Below, in pieces: positions 11,791-23,600 of a stretch of 64,000 nt of DNA. The stretch is taken from the NCBI RefSeq assembly GCF_963678635.1, contig NW_026971211.1, forward strand, positions 103,742-167,741, given 5' to 3'. The translations under genes were made by a program, and so were the position numbers. Source of the stretch: Symsagittifera roscoffensis (taxonomy: Eukaryota; Xenacoelomorpha; Acoela; Convolutidae). The notes below the pieces were generated by a model that saw only the letters and a list, made by a program, of their open reading frames with translations, searched no databases and was not told the origin of the DNA. The number at the start of each line of letters is the position of its first letter. Position 1 is the first letter of the stretch.

Positions 11791-13484
11791 CAAAGCCTCT
11801 GTTAGCGAAAAGTTTACGCGACAGATAATCACTGTGAATTTTAGCGTTTTAAGTATCTGTCCTTTTCAAAACTTTCTTTATATGTTGACTGTAATTCACC
11901 AACTCGATTTGTTAAAATATCTTTTTCAAAAAAATTTTTTTTTCTCTCTATATTTTCAATTTGATATGTTTCGGCCTATATTACAACCGTTAGTGGCCTG
12001 CGTTGTATCGTTCGACGAGCAAAAACGTGTTTGATGTGCGTAAGTGTTTTGATGGTGAGGGCGACTTAATAATTTTTTATTTGTGCTAAATTTGGATTTC
12101 TTTTCTGCTTTTTCATATATTATTTTCTTTTTTTTTCCGGAGCAAAAAATTTTTGCCTAAATTATATCGGCCTAGTGGACGCGTATTCTTTCATTTGATG
12201 CCAAAAATTATTTTGTGTACGTGTGTGGTTGAGGGCGAGGGGGATCTAATAAACTTTTAAAAGTCTTCATTGCCGCTCAATTAGTTTTCTATCGAGGCTT
12301 ATTTTACTCACTATTATCTTGGCATGTTTTGGTTTCAAAATTAGCCTTATTTGTTTGGATAGATCTAGTTTTTTAGATCTAGCTCAGCTTCATGTCTGTA
12401 AAGAAATTTTTTTCTGATAATAAGGTTATCAGAAGGTTGGGTACTTAATCAAATAGAGAACAAGGCAGAAAGTTTTGAAACTCAGTCGCTGATAATTTTC
12501 ATGCCAATAATTTTTATTTATATATTTTTTTCATTTTGGGCTCAATTGGCGTCTGCCGACGTATATCTGGCTTATTGGCCGCTCGCTAAATACTAAACGC
12601 TTAATTTATGCTGATATTTGTGTTTTTCTACAGTTTTCGCTAATTGTGTTGTTGCATTTATTCCGAAAATATTGTTCACTTTTTTCTCTATTTTATTGTT
12701 TTGGTTTCAATTTCTGTTTGCTGGCCTGCAATTTTACGGTGACCTTAAATCGCAAGTGATGCGAAGTTTCGCTTCGCCTTTGTGCTAAAAATACTTGTAG
12801 ACTCAATTTTATCTGATAGTTTTCGATGATTAATTTTAATTTGCAGTTTCTTCTTATTATTTTTGGAGCAAAATGACTTTTTTTGTATTTGAGAGTCAGT
12901 GAACGTAGTTCCGATTCTTATTTAGGTCGTGATGATTCCTTTTTTGTTTTGTGTTTTGGATATGCAAGCTCAAATTTGCTTTTTCGCGGTTTGACTTGTG
13001 ATTTCTTTTCATTTTCACCGATTAAAATTATTGCGTTGATTGCGCTTTGGAACTAGTTTATAGTTCCGACGATTGATAATGAAAAATTTTGTATTCGGGT
13101 GTGAAAGATTGTTTTTCTTTTTTTTCCCATGCAAAATCAGGTACCACAAATAAGCATCGGAATGTGTTGAGTGTTATGTCCTATTAAAGCTCTTCCGGTC
13201 GTGTTACGAAAGCCATTAGAAAGCAATCAAATTTTTGTCCCTAATTTCGATCGAGCAAAGCGATCGAGTAACGCTTGTTAGAAAGAATTTTATTAGACTT
13301 AGAACGTAGCTCAGACTCTTACATATATCGCGCTGTTTTTTTGGTACAATTATGACTGTTGAATCCCAGGAAAAAGCAAGTATAAGAGATGGGTCCTGCT
13401 ATTTTTTGAAAAAATCAAATTACAAGTGAACGAATGCGCAATTTTTTCAGGCTGCTCTTTTTGTGGCTGATTTTATATAATTTT

Positions 13485-13560
13485 CAATGGCTCGTGGGAC
13501 AGCTGCGAGGTCGTTAAACTCCCAATCTCGAGGCTACAGTTTCGAATTCGATACAATAAA
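13485..13560 (+). mobile_element. tRNA-like SINE head
   Basis: 'tggctcgtgggacagc' resembles an A box and 'cagtttcgaattcgatac' a B box, about 40 nt apart. It resembles a tRNA-derived head. It belongs to a different sub-family from the 5304 and 6335 copies. Confidence 0.35.
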
Positions 13561-14944
13561 AGTTTTAATCATTCGAGGCCTAATTGTACTTTTTTATTAA
13601 AAAAAATGAACTGAGTGAGTACTCTTGCTTCGGCCTTGGTGACCTTTTTTTCTTTGTCAAAAAGAAGTTCAATTTTGGTACTTCGGGGTTTAATTTTGTT
13701 TTTTTTTTAATCTCAATTCATTACCTTTGTTAAAAGGAAAACAATTTCCACTATCGAAAAGCGAAGTTGCAAATGTCACGAAAAACAGGATTGACTTCTA
13801 ATTTCAAAAGACCAATTTCTTCAGATTTTCCAGCAAAAAATGAATCTTACTTATTGAACCAGTTTTCTCAAATTGAATTTTTAAAAAGCGTAAGCCTTAA
13901 TTTTTTCTAGAAAATGAAAGGGCTGGAAAACGATCTTTTTTTTTCTTAGAAACTCAAATGTTTAAATTTTTCAAAAAACAAATCAGTGGTTTTCCGCTTT
14001 ACTTGCGTTTAATGACTCTTTTTCAACTGTCTATTGGCTATATTTGCTTTAGCGGCATCTTGCCAATAAAAAAACTTTAAAAAACTAAAAGAGAAGAATA
14101 AAATAAACAACTTTTAGGAAAAAAAACGATTTTCGAGTCATTTTTTGAAGATAGCTATCGTCCGATGTTTCCTGTTTTACATTAATATCTACACACCACA
14201 CTTTCGTTTAAATTTTTTTTTTTTCATCACACCACGCACACAAAAAAAATTTTTAATTTGAAATAAGAAATCGTTTAGAAGTTTTATTTATGACACTGGT
14301 CGGAATTTTTTTGAATTGTTTATTGGCTTTGTTTATAGCGGCTTAGTAGCTTCTTATTGTGTCTTTTGATGCAAAAAAAATTTTAGTGTAGGTTTTGTGT
14401 TCTGAGGGGAAGGAGGACTTGAATTTTTAAAATTTTTTTCAGAGTTTTTTTTTAAATTGTATTAGGTATGCATGAGTTTCTGGTTTTTTCGACTGTGTTA
14501 TCGTTTTTAAGTTTTAGCCTGATGCTCATTTTTGCATTTTTTTGTCGGGGCATGTTTCTCTAACAACTAGTGAGCAAGTGTCTTGTAATCAGGAACAAGA
14601 CTTTTTTCCACATATGCGAAATTGAAATATAAATCATTGAAAAATAAATTTTTTTTTCCGGGAAAAATGGAATCGGTGGTCTGCTAATTTTTTGTCTGTT
14701 CTATTGCGAAATTGGGAATTGTGTGCTGACAGCAGGGTTTCATCGTAGATGCAAGCTCTTTCATTTTACTCAGGTAATTAGTAAAATAAAAGCACTGACA
14801 TTTTTTATTTTCCTTGATTTTTTTTTGTTTTTTGTTTTCTGTTTACAACTATATTCGGCCTGATTAGTTTCCGCTTTTGTTTTTGGTTATTTCAATTTTG
14901 TTCAGCTTGAGTTGATTTGGCTTTTGTTTATGGTTGCCGAATTG

Positions 14945-15250
14945 ACTTTTTACCCAGTTATCATTTTCATATGTAAAATATTATCTTTGAAATATGAGGA
15001 AGAAAGTCAACTTTTGTCACAATAGTTTACCACTGTTTCCACAAGCGCAGTGGCTAAGCTTCATTGTGTTTGTTTTTCAAAGTGCTCATTTTTTAATGAA
15101 AAATCTTGATAAAAAGTTTGTAAAAACGACATTTTTGAGTGAGATAATTTTAAACACTGTTTTGGCAATTTTGCTTCAATTATTTTTGTCGATCTATGGA
15201 TAATTTTATGTGAATCTCTTTGGTTCATTAAATGCTAGTTTGTTTGTTAT
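14945..15250 (+). repeat. Dispersed repeat R1, copy 2
   Basis: The left part (14950-15040) matches 7190-7290, and the right part (15050-15250) matches 11500-11790. Together they show that these fragments come from one longer element. Confidence 0.75.
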
Positions 15251-16355
15251 AACCCTTGCAATACGCAAGGGTATTGCAATTGCGTACGAGACTTTTTTGC
15301 TTGAAAACTTTATTCGGCTTTAATGATTTTGGCTGATTTTTTGTCGGCTTTGTGACCTATTTAGCGTTAATTTCAAAGCAAGCATGAGTGTTAAGCTTTA
15401 TCCCGGATTGCACAAAGTACTAAATTTTTTTAGATTATAGTCAAATTTATAGTTAAAAGTTTTCCATGGCGACAATTATATTTTCATTTTACGGAAAAGT
15501 ATTCAAATTTCGTCGGCTCAGTTGTCGCCTAACAATTGTTTTTTGGGTTTCAATTAATTGCCGTGTTTCTGGACGCGTTTTCTGCAAATAGAGCAAGATT
15601 CCAGAAAACATTTTGAATTTTAAAAGTTTTGATTTTCTGCAGTATTTTTCTTTATTTTTTTTGGACTTAGCGGCTCTCTTTTTTTCTCTTAGCGTGCTCC
15701 ACTATTTTTAAGTTGTATCGCAAATGGCCCGAAGCTCTGCTTCTCATCTGTGTTTAATACTGGTGGTTTTGTTTTTAGCAAAAATTAGATATTGTACTGA
15801 TGATTTTTTTATTAATTCATTGACGCAATGCTTCACTTCAATGCATATGTCAGTAAAGTCAATTGATTTGCTATTGCTTCATTTTTTTCCTGAATTTGCT
15901 TTGGAACTGAAAATCATCAAAAATATTAACAAGTTTTTTAAAAAAAAAGTTCGAGTCAAAAATTGAGTTTTCCACTGATGATTATGTCAGCTCATGGTCG
16001 CAATTTTATAGCTCATACTTATCAATTCAAACAAATTTTACATCTCTTAGAATTTGTTTTTAAAGCACTCGCAACCCTGGATTTCAAAAAAACCTTTGTA
16101 AGTTTTTCAAGATTCTTTGATATCTTTGTTTCTTGTCTTCAAGATTCTTGGAGTTTTCTGAAAAATCATTACCGATCTTCAAGACTCTTGACACAATTTT
16201 ACCTAGATTTGTCAAAGATCGCAAATATTGCTGGGCTTGGGACAGTCTAGTTTTCTGATAGCTAATTTGTGATTATGAAGTGGTGATGTGGTTAAACGTC
16301 TATAACATGTAGAAAAAAAATGTCCAAACAGTATAGTGCGTCACACATAACAAGT

Positions 16356-19300
16356 TCAAATGTGAAGATTCAAACCTTTATAAGCCGACTCTTTATAAGT
16401 ATCACCATCTGGGTCACAAGGGTTTCCTTCTTTATCACAGTGGCCGTACAATACACCTCCTATAAAACAAAACGATTTGCAGTCAACTGGTCTATGCAAT
16501 CAAGTTCTTTCTATGCAGATATATAATGTTAAATACCTGGGATATTGTCGATTCTTGGAACTGACTGAACTGGTCCGTTCAGATTTTCAAAATAATAGTC
16601 AGCGAGATGTGAAACTTGTTCAACGTCCTGAAGAGAAGAAACTTACACATCACTTTAAAATACAGATACTTCAAATATGCGTTAAATTTGTACACTGCGA
16701 ACAGCTGATCTTACATTTAGCTTGAATGATCTGTCGCAATCTGCTGGATTAGGAGGCTTTAACTCTTTCGTGCACAATATTAAACTGTTGAATCTTGGTG
16801 CCAAGAAAACAAGCAAGGCGACGAGATACTTGAATCCATCATCACCATGTGCCTCGTGGTGTGGCCTTGGTACCAAACTAGATATACCATCATTCTCATA
16901 TACTATTCGAAGGTTGCAAGGCAGGGTTTGAATGCTTTGTTGATTTACTCCCTTTGGCAATAATACTACTGGAGTAATCATGTTGAACGGTGTCACTTGC
17001 CCGAGTAGTCTGTGAAGTTCGATGAAGGGTGAAAAGTTAATTGCCTTGTCTGACTTTGTGACTATTAATATCAGAAACGCTTGACTACTCTGAACGTCAA
17101 CCAGAAGCTGATAACTGGATCGAGGAATGCCTGATGGAAGTCTTTCGGTAACATCTGGAAATACACTTTCCCTCAAGTATACTTTTACACGTAGTCAATC
17201 ATGCTGTTTTAGAAACTGCGCAATTGGCGCAGATGACGTATGATCCCACACCCAGTTTTAAGCGTATAATAATCGATTATATTTTGATTTTAGTACCACC
17301 CGGGTTGATAGAAAATGCTTATCATACAATATTCATACATTAAAAAAGTGCTTATCATAATATTTCATACAATTTCATAGACCAAAAGCAATTGCAAGAA
17401 AAAAGCACCATTTTTCTCATATTACGAAAACTTATAATAAGCGATTTTTGCCACATTCTAGAATTTAATAACAAGCTCATTGCCATATTTTTTATCAAAC
17501 ATTCTATGAAATCAGAGGCGAATCCACGATTTTCTCGAGGGGATGGCGGATTTTCAAACTTTTTTTTGAAAATTTGGTTGGCCTTTTTTTAGGTTGGCCA
17601 AAACAATTTTCTGAGCCCTCCCAGTTTCCGCAGGCAATTTTTTTAAAAAACAGGTCAAAAATGCCGTTTTTGGACATTTTTTGGAAAATTTGACCTAAAA
17701 ATTGCGTTTTCTTGGCGCGCGCTCCCTTTCAAAATTAGTATACATTGGCGCCCAAAGTGCCTCTAGAAAAATTTTAGGGTTGGTAGCTCATAAGTGGATG
17801 CCATAAAATAAAACCAAAGGGGGACCCTTTGGTTTTCGAGGGGGTAAAATATCTCAAGAAAAGGCGTCCGCGACGACCCACCCCACCCCCCTAAATCAGC
17901 CCCTGTTTCAATTTTTTTTCATACTATGTAATTGTAGGATAGACATTTTTTTCATGAAAGAAAACACACAAAATTTTATTCTACACAAATCCGAAAGACA
18001 CTAACCATAGATTTTCTGTCACAAGAAAACCAGAGTCTAGCTGGCAGTTACCACGCAGATAAACTGAATTTGGCGACATTAGCCATGTAAGTTAATGTGT
18101 TAATGTGCAATGTGTAAGGCGAATATACGAAACTGTGATCAGCTCAAAGTTCCCTGAAACGTTATTTAAAAAAATTAATTTTCAAAATTACTATTCTACT
18201 ATTCTAAATTGCCAACTTTACAGAATATTGCAAGAAAACGTTGTAAGCTTTTGTTGTTACCTTTTTTCAAACCTTTGTTAGAAATCCATGTTTTTACCTT
18301 TTGAAAAAAAATGATTTCCCCCGGCTGATATTCTGCATATATTCCTAGCAATACCGAATATTCTCTTCCCTTGTCCGGGTACTGAAGAAGCAAAAAAAAT
18401 TCCTACTTAATAACTGGGAACGCCTGTTTTGAGAACGGAACCCCATGAACGCTATAGTCAATGGATGCCAAGTATTTTGTGACAGTATTCAATATTGAAC
18501 ACCCTACAAAACTTGAAAACTCAATACGATTCAAAATACTACTTTTCAAACTACATTAGTTCTTATGATAATTTGTTACGTCTGTTATGAATAATATCAG
18601 AATTGATTGGAATTAGCTTTACAAATTATTATAATTATTTTGAACCTACCTACCGCGAGAACTAATTAATATTAACGGGCCTCTATGAAACTTTTGTTTC
18701 CTGGTAACTCTTTGTGTTCAGATAAACTAAAGTGTGACAAAGCATCTCGCCTTTAGAGACTTTTTTTATCAACAGGAAAATAAAAACCTCTGGAATATAA
18801 TTAAAATATACTTTTGGTGCGACAAAATTTTGGCAAAATAAGAGATAGTTCTCAATAAATAATTGATTTGAGGAATTTTTTGTATGAGCTTTAATCGATT
18901 ATAATCAACTATAATCGATTATAAAAGATTATAATCTCTAGGAAAATATCACAATTATAATCGATTAAAAATCTTTTAAACACCTAAGCACCATAACAAC
19001 ATAATAATCCGTTATAATCAATTACTACGCTTAAACGTGGATGCGGGATGAAAATGTTGTGTACAAAAGACAAGCTGCAGATTATTGGGCGAATAATATT
19101 AAGTAGCTGCAATTTATACACAGAAGCGAAGTGGAGCATTGCACCATTTGTGATACAATTGAATCATAAAAAACGCAAAAATGAGTCGAAAAAAGATGAA
19201 ACATGCTGAAAAAGTAGGTGAACCAAAATTTTCGTATGTCTCGGTAAAGGAGAAATAGGTCTCAGCCAAAGCTGGAGGTAAGTATTAGGTAAAAATTATT

Positions 19301-20276
19301 AGGTAAGCTAATTTCAAAAATTAGACATTGTCCAAAACCTTAGCGCCTTTTTGCTATGAACCAAGACATAAGTGATTCAAGTGATTCTGTTAAACAAGTT
19401 GTTAACTAAAAAAAGTCTATATTCCAGTTTGATAACGCTTGCTAAGTAATTTACATCAATGTTTTAAAATGTTGAAGACTTATTTATTCAAGTGGTTCGA
19501 GTGTTTTCAACTTTGTTCTATCTAATGTTGCGTGAAATTGTCCATTAAGTTTTTTTTTGTGTTCGAAGCATAACAAAAAGTTGAATTTATTCACCATGAA
19601 AACATTTAGAAAGCATTACAACTCACTGGCGGTCAGTAAAGTTGGTATTTAAAACGCACGTGAGCAATTTTTTCAGCAGTTAGTTGATGCAGCACGCACT
19701 AACCTGCTGGTTCGAAGAGTTTCAAGATAGAGCGGAAATCCCAATTCGGGAATATGGCCCATCGTTCTTCTGGGGCGGCGGAGTTTGCTTGTGGCTGGGT
19801 TTTCTGTCCATATGAACTCGAACAGAATCTTCTGAGTGTCGGATGGAAGAAACTGTTTCGGTAGTGGAAGTCATTTGTAAAGACTGGAAGTACTTTTGGG
19901 AAAATGTTGTCAAAAATCGAACTGTTTCCAATTTCGCCATTGTGTTTGTCCAACTGCGTGATCAGTTCTAAACAAAAATATTGCAATGAAGGTGACGTTG
20001 TGATCCTTTGTTCGCCGGTACTGTGTCAGCAATACATAAAATCCTTTTTTCCTATCGATCCTGACCTAAATGAACTCCAGATAAACCAGTTTCACATTTT
20101 ATTTATTATATTATTTAAATAATTAGAATTAAAAAATGTTGGGAGGCACAAGACAAGATTGATTCACCTAGTTTGTCTGTTGACTTGACATTTGCTTCGC
20201 CATATTCACTCAAATCAATGTCAATCTCCAGAACCATTTTAACCGAACTGCTTTCACCCATCTTGACAGTTGTCAT
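16356..20276 (-). CDS. Uncharacterised spliced protein-coding gene, six coding exons
   Basis: Not recognised as a known family. Predicted coding exons, 5' to 3' on the minus strand: 20276-20168 (start ATG 20276-20274; exon opens at 20292), 19967-19704, 18381-18298, 17154-16715, 16627-16537, 16459-16356 (TGA). Each has an AG acceptor, mostly after a pyrimidine tract, and a GT donor (GTGAAT, GTTAGT, GTAAAA, GTAAGA, GTATTT). Phases agree at all five junctions (1, 1, 1, 0, 1), giving about 363 residues. The second exon encodes an aromatic-rich stretch (FHYRNSFF, ERWAIFPNWDF). The 440-bp fourth exon alternates hydrophobic and amphipathic stretches (AFLILIVT, FIELHRLL, ITPVVLLP). The C-terminus has an acidic Asp/Gly loop (CDPDGDTY). 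No signal peptide is seen at the chosen start. The start is uncertain, a 45-nt intron is possible near 16840, and the final exon could splice on at AAAG/GTTTGA instead of ending. No antisense gene competes. Confidence 0.6.
17299..18100 (+). mobile_element. Relative of the 911-bp MITE, diverged and interrupted
   Basis: 17299-17390 ('cccgggttgatag..aatgcttatcatac') and 17990-18090 match the left third of the MITE at 26997-27907. The second block keeps 'ctggcagttaccacgcagat' exactly. A separate element (17512-17912) splits the two blocks. The right TIR is not visible, so the copy is truncated. Confidence 0.7.
17512..17912. mobile_element. Small MITE nested in the intronic MITE relative
   Basis: The left end 'cagaggcgaatccacgatttt..gagggg' and the right end (reverse complement 'caggggctgatttagggggg') form imperfect terminal inverted repeats. 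Inside, near 17812-17838, is a perfect 12-bp hairpin, 'aaaaccaaaggg' and 'ccctttggtttt', with a 3-nt loop. GC-rich ends in AT-rich surroundings support a separate insertion. Confidence 0.55.
18382..19703 (-). other. Large intron of the uncharacterised gene
   Basis: Bounded by CAG/GTTAGTG and TTCTTCAG. It contains a repeat at 19110-19330 and palindromic AT-rich sequence with repeated 'aatcgattataat' around 18895-19020. A small additional exon could be hidden here, but none is required because the flanking phases already agree. Confidence 0.4.
19110..19330 (+). repeat. Dispersed repeat R2, copy in intron
   Basis: The string 'gaagcgaagtggagcattgcacca..gatacaa' and the following 'aggtgaaccaaaattttcgtatgtctcg' match 39600-39770 and 46865-47035 ('gaggcgaagcggagcttcgcacca', 'aggtgaaccaaaatttttgtatgtctcg'). 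Shorter 'ggcgaagcg' fragments near 59370 and 61010 may be relatives. Confidence 0.65.
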
Positions 20277-20472
20277 GTCATCACTCTCACGCCTGATTAA
20301 AACATAAGGTGATTATTGTCCCGCTGGCGAATTGGAAATACTGCAATATCTACTAAATCTTACGCAATATGGAGTTTTGGTTCTCGTTTAGAAGTATGGT
20401 CCCGCCGTTTTTGATGAGTCCCGTTTAAAAGCTCGTTGAGAAGTGTGGTCCCGCCAGACCACTTGAAATATA

Positions 20473-20488
20473 CTTGAAGTACTTCAAG
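20473..20488. repeat. Perfect 16-bp palindrome between gene and satellite
   Basis: 'cttgaagtacttcaag' is its own reverse complement and is nested in a looser inverted repeat ('ccacttgaa..ttcaagtgg'). It lies within the candidate exon and near the turning point between inverted and direct satellite monomers. Confidence 0.7.
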
Positions 20489-20496
20489 TGGATGAA

Positions 20497-20504
20497 TATA
20501 AAAG
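20497..20504 (+). promoter_or_regulatory. Possible TATA box directed into the satellite
   Basis: TATAAAAG fits the TATA consensus on the plus strand, about 130 bp before the satellite array. Transcription from it would run through the array. In AT-rich DNA such a match can easily occur by chance, so this is weak evidence. Confidence 0.15.
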
Positions 20505-20631
20505 AAAACTTGTTATCAATTCTTCGTTAGATTTGCCACCGACGTTTTCTTTAAAATGGAATTATCAAAACTATTAATTCACTGCCAAAACTTAGAAACT
20601 ACCTGTAAAATCTTTTTTGTCTGACATTTAT

Positions 20632-23600
20632 ATGGGACCAGTGGTAGATTTATGGGACCATACTTCTAAACGAGGTGTTTAACGGGACCATACTTCTAAA
20701 CGAGGTTTTTAACGGAACCATTCTTCTACACGCGGTTTTTAACGAGACCATACTTCCAAACGAGCTTTTTAACGGGACCATTCTTCTAAACGAGGTTTTT
20801 AACGGGACCATACTTCTAAACGAGGTTTTTAACGGGACCATACTTCTAAACGAGGTTTTTAACGGGACCATACTTCTAAACGCGGTTTTTACGGGACCAC
20901 ACTTTTAAACGAGGTTTTTACGGGACCATACTTCTAAACGCGGTTTTTAACGGGACCATACTTCTAAACGAGGTTTTCAAAGGGACCATACCTCTAAACG
21001 AGGTGTTTAACGTGACCATACTTCTAAACGAGGTTTTTAACGGGACCATAGTTCTAAACGAGGTTTTTAACGGGACCATACTTCTAAACGCGGTTTTTAC
21101 GGGACCATACGTCTAAACGCGGTTTTTACTTCTAATCGAGGTTTTTAACGGGACCATACTTCTAAACGAGGTTTTTAACGGGACCATAGTTCTAAACGAG
21201 GTTTTTACGGGACCATACTTCTAAACGAGGTTTTTAACGGGACCATACTTCTAAACGAGCTTTTTAACGGGACCATTCTTCTAAACGCGGTTTTTAACGG
21301 GACCATACTTCTAAACGAGGTGTTTAACGTGACCATACTTCTAAACGAGGTTTTTAACGGGACCATAGTTCTAAACGAGGTTTTTAACGGGACCATACTT
21401 CTAAACGAGGTGTTTAACTGGACCATACTTCTAAACGAGGTTTTTAACGGGACCATTCTTCTACACGCGGTTTTTAACGAGACCATACTTCCAAACGAGC
21501 TTTTTAACGGGACCATTCTTCTAAACGCGGTTTTTAACGGGACCATACTTCTAAACGAGGTTTTTAACGGGACCATACTTCTAAACGAGGTTTTTAACGG
21601 GACCATACTTCTAAACGAGGTTTTTAACGGGACCATACTTCTAAACGCGGTTTTTACGGGACCACACTTTTAAACGAGGTTTTTACGGGACCATACTTCT
21701 AAACGCGGTTTTTAACGGGACCATACTTCTAAACGAGGTTTTCAAAGGGACCATACCTCTAAACGAGGTGTTTAACGTGACCATACTTCTAAACGAGGTT
21801 TTTAACGGAACCATAGTTCTAAACGAGGTTTTTAACGGGACCATACTTCTAAACGCGGTTTTTACGGGACCATACGTCTAAACGCGGTTTTTACTTCTAA
21901 TCGAGGTTTTTAACGGGACCATACTTCTAAACGAGGTTTTTAACGGGACCATAGTTCTAAACGAGGTTTTTACGGGACCATACTTCTAAACGAGGTTTTT
22001 AACGGGACCATACTTCTAAACGAGCTTTTTAACGGGACCATTCTTCTAAACGCGGTTTTTAACGGGACCATACTTCTAAACGAGGTGTTTAACGTGACCA
22101 TACTTCTAAACGAGGTTTTTAACGGGACCATAGTTCTAAACGAGGTTTTTAACGGGACCTTACTTCTAAACGCGGTTTTTACGGGACCATACGTCTAAAC
22201 GCGGTTTTTACTTCTAATCGAGGTTTTTAACGGGACCATACTTCTAAACGAGGTTTTGAACGGGACCATTCTTCTAAACGCGGTTTTTAACGGGACCATA
22301 CTTCTAAACGAGGTTTTTAACGAGACCGTACTTCCAAACGAGCTTTTTAACGGGACCATTCTTCTAAACGCGGTTTTTAACGGGACCATACTTCTAAACG
22401 AGGTTTTTAACGGGACCATACTTCTAAACGAGGTTTTTAACGGGACCATACTTCTAAACGAGGTTTTTAACGGGACCATACTTCTAAACGCGGTTTTTAC
22501 GGGACCATACTTCTAAACGAGGTTTTTACGGGACCATACTTCTAAACGCGGTTTTTAACGGGACCATACTTCTAAACGAGGTTTTCAAAGGGACCATACC
22601 TCTAAACGAGGTGTTTAACGTGACCATACATCTAAACGAGGTTTTTAACGGAACCATAGTTCTAAACGAGGTTTTTAACGGGACCATACTTCTAAACGCG
22701 GTTTTTACGGGACCATACGTCTAAACGCGGTTTTTACTTCTAATCGAGGTTTTTAACGGGACCATACTTCTAAACGAGGTTTTTAACGGGACCGTAGTTC
22801 TAAACGAGGTTTTTACGGGACCATACTTCTAAACGAGGTTTTTAACGGGACCATACTTCTAAACGAGCTTTTTAACGGGACCATTCTTCTAAACGCGGTT
22901 TTTAACGGGACCATACTTCTAAACGAGGTGTTTAACGTGACCATACTTCTAAACGAGGTTTTTAACGGGACCATAGTTCTAAACGAGGTTTTTAACGGGA
23001 CCATACTTCTAAACGCGGTTTTTACGGGACCATACGTCTAAACGCGGTTTTTACTTCTAATCGAGGTTTTTAACGGGACCATACTTCTAAACGAGGTTTT
23101 GAACGGGACCATTCTTCTAAACGCGGTTTTTAACGGGACCATACTTCTAAACGAGGTTTTTAACGAGACCATACTTCCAAACGAGCTTTTTAACGGGACC
23201 ATTCTTCTAAACGCGGTTTTTAACGGGACCATACTTCTAAACGAGGTTTTTAACGGGACCATACTTCTAAACGAGGTTTTTAACGGGACCATACTTCTAA
23301 ACGAGGTTTTTAACGGGACCATACTTCTAAACGCGGTTTTTACGGGACCATACGTCTAAACGCGGTTTTTACTTCTAATCGAGGTTTTTAACGGGACCAT
23401 ACTTCTAAACGAGGTTTTGAACGGGACCATTCTTCTAAACGCGGTTTTTAACGGGACCATACTTCTAAACGAGGTTTTTAACGAGACCATATTTCCAAAC
23501 GAGCTTTTTAACGGGACCATTCTTCTAAACGCGGTTTTTAACGGGACCATACTTCTAAACGAGGTTTTTAACGTGACCATACTTCTAAACGAGGTTTTTA

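Larger units (their letters stand above)
10991..15720. repeat. T-rich repeat debris, no supported gene
   Basis: A long stretch of poly-T/poly-A-rich sequence with mutually similar fragments: 11500-11790 matches 15040-15250; 'gatgccaaaaattattttgtgtacg' (about 12200) resembles 11990-12060 and 14360-14410; 13085-13170 resembles the right end of the window (63920-64000). These look like copies of one or a few T-rich elements. No exon with splice sites, conserved motif or codon bias was found. Confidence 0.5.
17155..18297 (-). other. Intron of the uncharacterised gene, holding nested MITEs
   Basis: This 1.14-kb intron starts with GTAAAA and ends with TTTCCAG. Most of it is transposon-derived (17299-18100), which explains its size next to the 71-87 bp introns in the same gene. 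Confidence 0.5.
20364..20512 (-). other. Candidate upstream exon containing satellite-like monomers
   Basis: Open on the minus strand from a stop at 20513-20515 to a strong donor (ATTGC/GTAAGA, last exon base 20364). It joins in phase 2 to the acceptor TTTTAATCAG before 20292 across a 71-bp intron. The frame contains GGTTLLNELLNGT and is followed by two monomer-like blocks of the nearby 30-bp satellite, in reverse orientation relative to the array. There is no in-frame ATG, so it is either a 5' UTR exon or an internal exon whose 5' partner lies in or beyond the satellite. Confidence 0.4.

Noticed and set aside
15724..15966. 80-codon plus-strand frame with a signal-peptide-like start (SHLCLILVVLFLAK)
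   Set aside because: No splice donor, homology or poly(A) signal. Hydrophobic starts are common by chance in T-rich DNA.
16722..16931. Plus-strand frames of 69 and 82 codons near 16500-16930
   Set aside because: They are antisense shadows of exons of the minus-strand gene, which has splice sites and matching phases.
20557..20625. 23-codon plus-strand frame (MELSKLLIHCQ..) after the TATA-like site
   Set aside because: Very short, with no supporting evidence. Its position after a TATA match is probably chance.
21205..21636. 143-codon repetitive protein on the minus strand
   Set aside because: It is one of many frames produced by a 30-bp period. The opposite strand is equally open and the ends are set by shortened monomers, so it is not called as a gene.
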